Under the pieces are notes generated by a model. It made no database searches and was not told the DNA's origin. It saw only the letters and a list, made by a program, of their open reading frames with translations. Position numbers and translations under genes: made by a program. Below are positions 6,514 through 11,347 of a DNA stretch of 11,347 nt, piece by piece. How positions within the stretch are numbered: the stretch's first letter is position 1; every line of letters begins with the position of its first letter. The DNA comes from an uncultured Gammaproteobacteria bacterium (GTDB lineage: Bacteria > Pseudomonadota > Gammaproteobacteria > GCA-001735895). Location of the stretch: NCBI GenBank assembly GCA_945787265.1, contig CALZHS010000075.1, forward strand, positions 1-11,347. Direction: 5' to 3'.

Positions 6514-7161
6514 ATGACTAAAAAGCGGATCATACCAATCGGCAGCCTGGTGCTTGGCCTGGTTTTTGGGCTGGTCATGTTGATCACCCATTTGCTGGTA
6601 AGGCCGCCATCTCCACCTTCCGAACTTGAGGGCGTGTTACGCCCGGAATACCGCCAGGTGGTTTCTTTCCAGTTACAAAGCCACAATCGAGGCCCGCTAA
6701 GCGAAAAAGATTTTCTCGGCAAATGGAGTTATATTTTCTTTGGTTACCTGTCATGCCCGGACGTCTGCCCCAATACCCTGCACGAGCTGAGCCAATTTCG
6801 CACATTACTGAAAGACGAGTCCGGGCTTGAACCGGAGAACCTGCAGGTAATATTTATCTCGGTCGATCCCGAACGCGACAGCACCGAAAACCTGGCCCGG
6901 TATGTCAATCACTTTAATAAAAAATTTATCGGTGCGACCGCGGGTAAAGGCGCCATCGACAGGTTAACGAAGCAGTTCGGAGCGGGCTACATCCTCGAGG
7001 CAGAAACCGGTCCCGGGCAATACCTGGTGACACATACCAGCGCGATTTTCCTGGTCGACCCGCTGGGACGGCTGGTGGCGACCTTCTCGCAGCCACACTA
7101 TGCCCCTACCCTGTTATCCCAGCACAAAAAAATCACGCAATATTTTTCGGGTAGCGGATAG
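6514..7161 (+). CDS. Second Sco/SenC copper chaperone, N-terminally anchored
   Basis: A 215-aa Sco1/SenC-family protein with an N-terminal membrane anchor (about 8-28) and a periplasmic thioredoxin-like domain. The copper site is C81-x3-C85-P (LSCPDVCP) with H174 (LVTHTSAIFLVDP); FISVDPERD (114-122) is a typical Sco stretch. It lies 34 bases after the exported-protein gene and is probably cotranscribed with it and hemerythrin; the ribosome binding site is weak. Sco proteins serve CuA assembly or act as thiol/disulfide reductants. Only one CuA protein is visible here, so two Sco proteins may take successive steps on it, or this one may serve the heme-copper-like protein at 7381 or a client elsewhere. 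Confidence 0.94.
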   Translation: MTKKRIIPIGSLVLGLVFGLVMLITHLLVRPPSPPSELEGVLRPEYRQVVSFQLQSHNRGPLSEKDFLGKWSYIFFGYLSCPDVCPNTLHELSQFRTLLKDESGLEPENLQVIFISVDPERDSTENLARYVNHFNKKFIGATAGKGAIDRLTKQFGAGYILEAETGPGQYLVTHTSAIFLVDPLGRLVATFSQPHYAPTLLSQHKKITQYFSGSG

Positions 7162-7182
7162 ATGACTGACGAATTGATAACA

Positions 7183-7359
7183 CTACTCCTCCCGATCCCT
7201 GGTCTTCTTCGATTGCCGAAAGGCCCAGATGAAATAGACCACAATCAATAACAGGTTGATGGCGATACCGATCCCAAAAAAACCCATCGAAGGACCACCC
7301 TGCTCAGGCGTCGAAGCAGCTATCGGTTGCTCGGTTGAGGTGGTAAGTTTGTCGCTCAC
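7183..7359 (-). CDS. Small single-helix membrane protein, hypothetical
   Basis: An open frame of 58 residues with a GTG start. The first 25 residues are polar, residues 26-46 form one hydrophobic helix (GFFGIGIAINLLLIVVYFIW), and the tail is strongly charged (RQSKKTRDREE), a layout expected for a small inner-membrane protein with its C-terminus in the cytoplasm. No ribosome binding site is evident before the GTG; the internal ATG at residue 25 is a less likely start. It faces the second Sco tail to tail (21 bases apart) and starts 21 bases from the heme-copper-like gene, head to head. It may be an accessory subunit or assembly factor of that protein. I see no family match. It also fills most of the otherwise empty 7162-7380 gap. 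Confidence 0.55.
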   Translation of the reverse strand: MSDKLTTSTEQPIAASTPEQGGPSMGFFGIGIAINLLLIVVYFIWAFRQSKKTRDREE

Positions 7360-7380
7360 GGTAATAGATGAATTTTATCA

Positions 7381-8736
7381 ATGTTAGTAAACCAGTTTAC
7401 GCTACCGGCGCCGGGTAGTAACGCCCGCAAGTTAACCACGGGCTGGTTGTTGTTGGGACTCGCGGCACTGGTCATTGGTGGTTTGTATACCATTTTGGTT
7501 GTGTTGTCCCGTACCCCGTTCTTCCAGGAAATCGTACCCTGGGTCGACTTCTTCCACACCGCGCTCGTGGTCCACGTCAATCTCACGGTGCTGGTCTGGT
7601 TTCTCGCCTTTGCCGGCGTTTTCTGGAGTTACACCAATTCGAACCGCTGCCTGCGCCTTGGCTGGCTGGCGCTTGCACTGGCCAGCCTTGGAACCCTGAT
7701 AATTGTCATTTCCCCGTTTACCGGGGAAAGCCACCCGTTGATGAACAACTACGTTCCAGTTTTACAGAACCCGGTTTTCTTTGTCGGGCTGGGCGTATTC
7801 GGAACCGGATTCTGCCTGCTGGTAATACGCAGTTGCCTGACCTCGTTTGACAGTGACAACCAGACCAGTGGCGAGACCAGCCTGCGCTTCGGCCTGTTTG
7901 TTGCGGTGGTCGCATCGCTGTTTGCACTCGGTGCACTACTTTTATCCTACCTTGGCATCGACACGGGCTTCGAGGGCCTCGCCTATTACGACCGCCTGTT
8001 CTGGGGCAGCGGCCACATTATCCAGTTCAGCCATACCCAGCTGATGCTGGTCGCCTGGCTCTGGCTGGCCTCGGTCAGTGGCGGCCTGCTGCGCATTTCG
8101 CCGCGCGTGGCACTGTTTTTATTCTTGCTCGGCTTACAGCCGGTACTGGCAGCGCCGGTCATTTACCTGGCCTTCGACGTCAGCTCGGGTGATCACCTGT
8201 TCTGGTTTATCCAGTTGATGAAATATGGCAATGCCATCGCGGCGGTGCCGATAGGCATTGCGACAACGCTCGCAATCATCGAAAGATGGCGCCCTGCCCC
8301 AGGATTTGAAGTCGAGCGCAATGCACTGCTGTTTTCCGTTTTGCTATTCGGTGTCGGGGGTTCGATCGGTTTCATGATTAGCGGCAGTAACGTCACCGTT
8401 CCCGCGCACTACCATGGTTCCATCGTCGGCATTACGATTGCTTTTATGGGAATAACGTATCATTTACTACCGCAGATGGGGTTCAGGAAAGTCAGTGGTC
8501 GAATTGCTCGCTGGCAGCCCGGAATCTACGGCACTGGTCAGCTGATGCACATTCTCGGCCTGGCCTGGTCTGGCGGCTACAACGTGGCACGTAAATCAAC
8601 CGACGCCGAGCGAGGTTTCGAGCAGATTGCCGGTATGGGCCTGATGGGGTTCGGCGGCCTGGTCTCGATTATCGGCGGTATTACCTTCCTGGTACTGGTG
8701 TACCTGGCAATGCGGCCTGCTCGGGTAACGCAATAG
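7381..8736 (+). CDS. Heme-copper subunit I-like protein lacking two CuB histidines
   Basis: A 451-aa protein with about 12 membrane helices, clearly related to heme-copper subunit I. It keeps the low-spin heme ligands H65 (VVHVNLTVLVW) and H345, the high-spin ligand H343 (PAHYHGS), and the first CuB histidine, H212 (GSGHIIQ). The paired CuB histidines of helix 7 are missing: aligned without gaps over 53 residues to the other subunit I of this window, HH falls on Ala258-Pro259. No active-site Tyr follows H212; GSGHIIQ resembles GLGHSSQ of the first protein. Copper binding in the usual way is therefore unlikely, while both hemes could still bind. No subunit II follows. Possible roles are an altered reductase, a heme-based gas sensor or an electron-transfer protein. 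The ATG is the first start after an in-frame stop, but it has no Shine-Dalgarno sequence, so translation may be leaderless. Confidence 0.88.
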   Translation: MLVNQFTLPAPGSNARKLTTGWLLLGLAALVIGGLYTILVVLSRTPFFQEIVPWVDFFHTALVVHVNLTVLVWFLAFAGVFWSYTNSNRCLRLGWLALALASLGTLIIVISPFTGESHPLMNNYVPVLQNPVFFVGLGVFGTGFCLLVIRSCLTSFDSDNQTSGETSLRFGLFVAVVASLFALGALLLSYLGIDTGFEGLAYYDRLFWGSGHIIQFSHTQLMLVAWLWLASVSGGLLRISPRVALFLFLLGLQPVLAAPVIYLAFDVSSGDHLFWFIQLMKYGNAIAAVPIGIATTLAIIERWRPAPGFEVERNALLFSVLLFGVGGSIGFMISGSNVTVPAHYHGSIVGITIAFMGITYHLLPQMGFRKVSGRIARWQPGIYGTGQLMHILGLAWSGGYNVARKSTDAERGFEQIAGMGLMGFGGLVSIIGGITFLVLVYLAMRPARVTQ

Positions 8737-8779
8737 GGCGACCCTCTGGCGGTGTGTGCTGGTTTGATCAACACATCAT

Positions 8780-10678
8780 TCAATCATTGCCGATTAGGGT
8801 TACCGCCACCTCGAGTAAATCGCGCTCTGTGACGATACCGAGTAACTGGCCGCGGGCAACAACCAGCAAACAGCCGGTGTCACTTTCAAGCATCCGCGTA
8901 AAAGCCTGTTGCAGGGGCGCATCCGGCGAAATTGTCAGCGGGTCGCGCCGCATTACCGTCGAAACCGCGATCGGTTCACCTGCTGTCTCGGCCTTACCGG
9001 AATGCAGATCCAACAGCTCGCGTGTCGAGAGTAAACCAACCAGTTCACCCGTTGTGCTCTCGACCGGAACGTGCCTGACGTGCCGCCATTCCATGGTACT
9101 GGCGGCAAGGTCCAGCAGGTCTTCTGGGCGCACCGTGAAAAGGTTTGTGGTCATGACATCGCTCACTTTCTTTTTATCCGGCATAGCATCAGCTCCATTG
9201 TCAGGCACAACCAGTTCCCAGTCGTGCACGGGTATGGCGCAACCCTGACGATCGCGCATTATTTTTACCGCGCCCCGGCACAGGCTCTCGCGCGCCTCCA
9301 TCGAAACGTTCTCGAGGCTGTCCAGTAACCACTGGGCACCAGTGCGTCCACTGCTTGTACGGGCTTCGATGATGCCAAGGTAGTAGTCGATATCCGAACC
9401 TGGTACCTGCAGCACCTCGAGACCGTCGCGCGCCGCCGGGATCAGCTGATGCAGCAACAGATCGCGCGCGCTCAGCCGCTGTCCATCGAGCCAGGTCAGG
9501 CGAGCATCGAGACCGTGCTGAGCCGACGAGAATAAATTAAGCCTGGCATCTTCAAAGGCGATACGTTGAGGAACCTTCGCGGCATCCGTCCCGAATGACT
9601 GCATCAGGCCATAAAAGAGCGCGGCGTTCGCAACCTCGTCGACGATCGTCGGGCCCGCTGGCAGCGCGCGATTCTCGATGCGAAGATGCGGTTTGCCTTC
9701 TGTGATCCCGTAACAGAGTCGATTCCAACGCCACACGGTGCCGTTGTGCAATGACAGTGCGCCCAGATCCGGAATCCGTCCCTCGTTGAGCAACTCGAAA
9801 GGATCTTCGAGCGCATCGCTCACCATGATCACGTGATGGCGCATCGCGTTTTCACGAAAAATCTCGATCGCCGAGTCACGCACCCAGGTCTCTCCAAACC
9901 CCACGCGTGTGGGAACGTGCCGGGTCAATTCCGGGGTTGAACGATATTCAAAGGTGCGTTCAAACAACGCTACCCGGGTTTCATGCCAGACGCGCCGGTT
10001 CAACAACACGGGCGCGTTGGCGGCAACTGCCAGCAGTGGTGCGGTGATCAGCTGGGCGAGATTATAGAGCGCACCCGCCTCTTCCGGGGCCACCTGCAGG
10101 TGAAACTGGAAACTGGTGCTGGCCCCCTCGATAACGGCACAATCGTGGCTCGATTCCAGGTGGTCCACACCGTCTATTACCAGCGTAAACTTGTCGCCAT
10201 GCGCCGCCATGCAGGTATCATTCAGGCAATGGTAACGCAACTCCGGGGTCAGATTGGCGTGCGTGACGTGCTTATCCTGGAGGGTTGGCAGGATACCGGT
10301 CAGCACAATCTGAGCGCCGACCGCGTTGGCAGAAGTTTGTGCCTGCTCGAGTACTTCGTCGAGGCCCTGTTCCATGGTTCGCAGAAAGTCTCCACCGATC
10401 GGTTCGGGATCGAGATTCGCCTCGAGGTTGAAGCGCGCCAGTTCGGTCGTAAAACGATCATCGGCAAGACGCTCGAGTAACTGGTCCGATAGCGGGGCCG
10501 GGTAACCTTCGGCGTCGACGATATACATTTCCTGTTCGACACCCACGCGCCGCCGATCGCGCTCAATGAGATCTTGCTCAATCATTATCTCAAGCGCCTT
10601 TATATCATCGAGCATTGCGCGCACAAAATTGCGCGTACGCTGCTCGTCCGACGTGTCATGCACCCGATGTTCACCCAT
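8780..10678 (-). CDS. GCS2-type glutamate-cysteine ligase-like protein fused to a CBS domain pair
   Basis: A 632-aa protein. Residues about 20-480 resemble the GCS2 branch of glutamate-cysteine ligases/carboxylate-amine ligases: an acidic GVEQEMYIVD motif (46-55), HVTHANLTPELRYH, SFQFHLQV, NAPVLLNRR and HLRIENRALPAGPT. These enzymes use ATP to join the gamma-carboxyl of glutamate to an amine such as that of cysteine, the first step of glutathione-type thiol synthesis. Residues about 505-557 and 571-628 are two CBS motifs (VSDVMTTNLFTVRPED; VSTVMRRDPLTISPDAP, ending GIVTERDLL), a pair that usually binds adenine nucleotides and may regulate the ligase. The protein is soluble with no signal peptide. 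ATG at 10678 is chosen where similarity-like sequence begins; no good ribosome binding site is seen and an upstream ATG at 10789 is possible. The gene converges on the 7381-8736 gene with a 43-base gap that shows no clear terminator. The real substrate is not proven. Confidence 0.85.
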   Translation of the reverse strand: MGEHRVHDTSDEQRTRNFVRAMLDDIKALEIMIEQDLIERDRRRVGVEQEMYIVDAEGYPAPLSDQLLERLADDRFTTELARFNLEANLDPEPIGGDFLRTMEQGLDEVLEQAQTSANAVGAQIVLTGILPTLQDKHVTHANLTPELRYHCLNDTCMAAHGDKFTLVIDGVDHLESSHDCAVIEGASTSFQFHLQVAPEEAGALYNLAQLITAPLLAVAANAPVLLNRRVWHETRVALFERTFEYRSTPELTRHVPTRVGFGETWVRDSAIEIFRENAMRHHVIMVSDALEDPFELLNEGRIPDLGALSLHNGTVWRWNRLCYGITEGKPHLRIENRALPAGPTIVDEVANAALFYGLMQSFGTDAAKVPQRIAFEDARLNLFSSAQHGLDARLTWLDGQRLSARDLLLHQLIPAARDGLEVLQVPGSDIDYYLGIIEARTSSGRTGAQWLLDSLENVSMEARESLCRGAVKIMRDRQGCAIPVHDWELVVPDNGADAMPDKKKVSDVMTTNLFTVRPEDLLDLAASTMEWRHVRHVPVESTTGELVGLLSTRELLDLHSGKAETAGEPIAVSTVMRRDPLTISPDAPLQQAFTRMLESDTGCLLVVARGQLLGIVTERDLLEVAVTLIGND

Positions 10679-10807
10679 CGCAAAAGCATAACAGCTGGAT
10701 TTACAGGAGAATTGAGCCAGATCAACGCGGCAGGCTACGCGGTCAGCATACTGGATTTGATAAAAAGTCAGGGTGATAATCTTTACCATGTTTATTGAGC
10801 TCAACCG

Positions 10808-11347
10808 ATGACCCGGGTCACGATAGCGGCCGGGACCCAGATTACCGCTGAGGCCGGCGCCGCGGTTGCACAACTGGGCGGGAACGCGGTCGATGCTGCG
10901 ATTGCAGCGGCCGTTGTTTCTATCTGCACCGATACCGGGATCATGTCACCCGGTTGCGGTGGCTTCATTAGCATCTGGCCACCCGGTGATGAACCCACCG
11001 TGATCGATGGCTATTCAGAGATGCCGGGGCGGGGTCTTGAAGGTGACCACTTTGGTGAAGCCACGCACGAAGTCGTTTTCGACTACGGTGGAGAAACCCG
11101 CCAACGCGTCGGCTACGGCACGATTGCAACCCCGGGCTGTTTCGCGGGGCTGGCACTCGCTGCGCGACAGTATGGACAACTGCCCTGGAAGCAGTTGCTC
11201 GAACCGGCTATCGAGCTGGTCGAGCAAGGTTTTCCACTTACCGGGGGTGCTGCAGAGTACCTCGGTTTCACCCACGCCGCGATTTACTCCTGGCACCCGG
11301 ACAGTCACCGAATATTGCACCACGAGGACGGCAGCCCGCTGGGTGAA
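10808..11347 (+). CDS. Gamma-glutamyltransferase-family protein, N-terminal part (3' end outside window)
   Basis: The 180 codons in the window match the start of the gamma-glutamyltransferase large chain: ITAEAGAAVAQLGGNAVDAA (12-31), PGCGGFISIW (48-57), VGYGTIATPGCFAGL and LPWKQLLEPAIELVEQGF. The family cleaves or transfers gamma-glutamyl groups, as in glutathione breakdown; its self-processing threonine lies beyond the window. Two points are unusual. There is no signal peptide, so the protein is probably cytoplasmic, unlike the periplasmic E. coli enzyme. Where that enzyme has IDFREMAP with the substrate-binding Arg114, this one has IDGYSEMP, without the arginine. The start at 10808 is the first after an in-frame stop. 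It is divergent from the ligase-like gene across 129 bases, suggesting opposing or linked roles in gamma-glutamyl metabolism. The substrate may not be glutathione. Confidence 0.9.
   Translation, partial: MTRVTIAAGTQITAEAGAAVAQLGGNAVDAAIAAAVVSICTDTGIMSPGCGGFISIWPPGDEPTVIDGYSEMPGRGLEGDHFGEATHEVVFDYGGETRQRVGYGTIATPGCFAGLALAARQYGQLPWKQLLEPAIELVEQGFPLTGGAAEYLGFTHAAIYSWHPDSHRILHHEDGSPLGE

Noticed and set aside
7368..7381. ATGAA-TTTT-ATCAA as a fourth FNR-like site
   Set aside because: One half-site matches but the other is poor, and it overlaps the start codon of the 7381 gene, where an activator could not work. Probably chance in AT-rich sequence.
8737..8779. Possible bidirectional terminator between the convergent genes
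   Set aside because: Only a 4-5 bp GTGT/ACAC pairing and a TTGATCAA palindrome are present, with no GC-rich stem or T run.
10757..10771. TTGAT...GTCAG near the ligase/transferase divergent start as another member of the operator set
   Set aside because: The half-sites are separated by five bases rather than four and the second is imperfect, so the spacing is wrong for an FNR-family dimer.
10775..10780. GATAAT as a -10 box for the gamma-glutamyltransferase gene
   Set aside because: No acceptable -35 sequence lies 16-18 bases upstream; the support is too weak to list as a promoter.
1..11347. Insertion sequences, CRISPR array, tRNA or rRNA genes
   Set aside because: No transposase, regular repeat-spacer pattern or recognisable RNA gene was found on either strand by reading; the window looks like ordinary chromosomal operons.

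Overview
The window looks like part of a proteobacterial chromosome, most likely gammaproteobacterial. That is an inference from moderate GC, dense cotranscribed genes, Shine-Dalgarno-led starts and the gene families present; nothing seen fixes the genus. Most of the window (1-8736) is respiratory and built around two heme-copper oxidase-like proteins. The last 2.6 kb holds a gamma-glutamyl/glutathione-type gene pair.

Region 1, minus strand, 5206 down to 1, is a tightly packed operon: a 53-aa single-helix subunit, a CuA subunit II, a heme-copper subunit I broken into two frames (4482-4120 and 4109-2754), a CtaB/CyoE-type heme farnesyltransferase, an Sco/SenC copper chaperone, and a b6-like cytochrome b that runs off the left edge. 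Together these suggest a quinol-to-b-to-(c)-to-CuA electron route with its own heme and copper maturation genes. Subunit I keeps all six metal-ligand histidines but has no tyrosine at the usual cross-link position; two glutamines lie there instead. Reduction of O2, NO or something else is therefore open.

Region 2 (5207-5509) is a divergent control region with two FNR/DNR-like dyads, each oriented toward one of the two flanking transcription units. A third copy of the same core lies ahead of cytochrome b.

Region 3, plus strand, 5510-7161, carries a complete diiron bacteriohemerythrin, an overlapping exported protein of unknown function, and a second, membrane-anchored Sco protein. A small single-helix protein is encoded on the minus strand at 7359-7183. 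At 7381-8736 lies a second heme-copper-like subunit I that keeps the heme ligands but has Ala-Pro where the paired CuB histidines should be. This degenerate active site, beside a complete one and two Sco proteins, is the most unusual point of the window.

Region 4 has a GCS2-type glutamate-cysteine ligase-like protein fused to a CBS pair (10678-8780, minus) and, divergent from it, the N-terminal part of a leaderless gamma-glutamyltransferase-family protein (10808 to the right edge).
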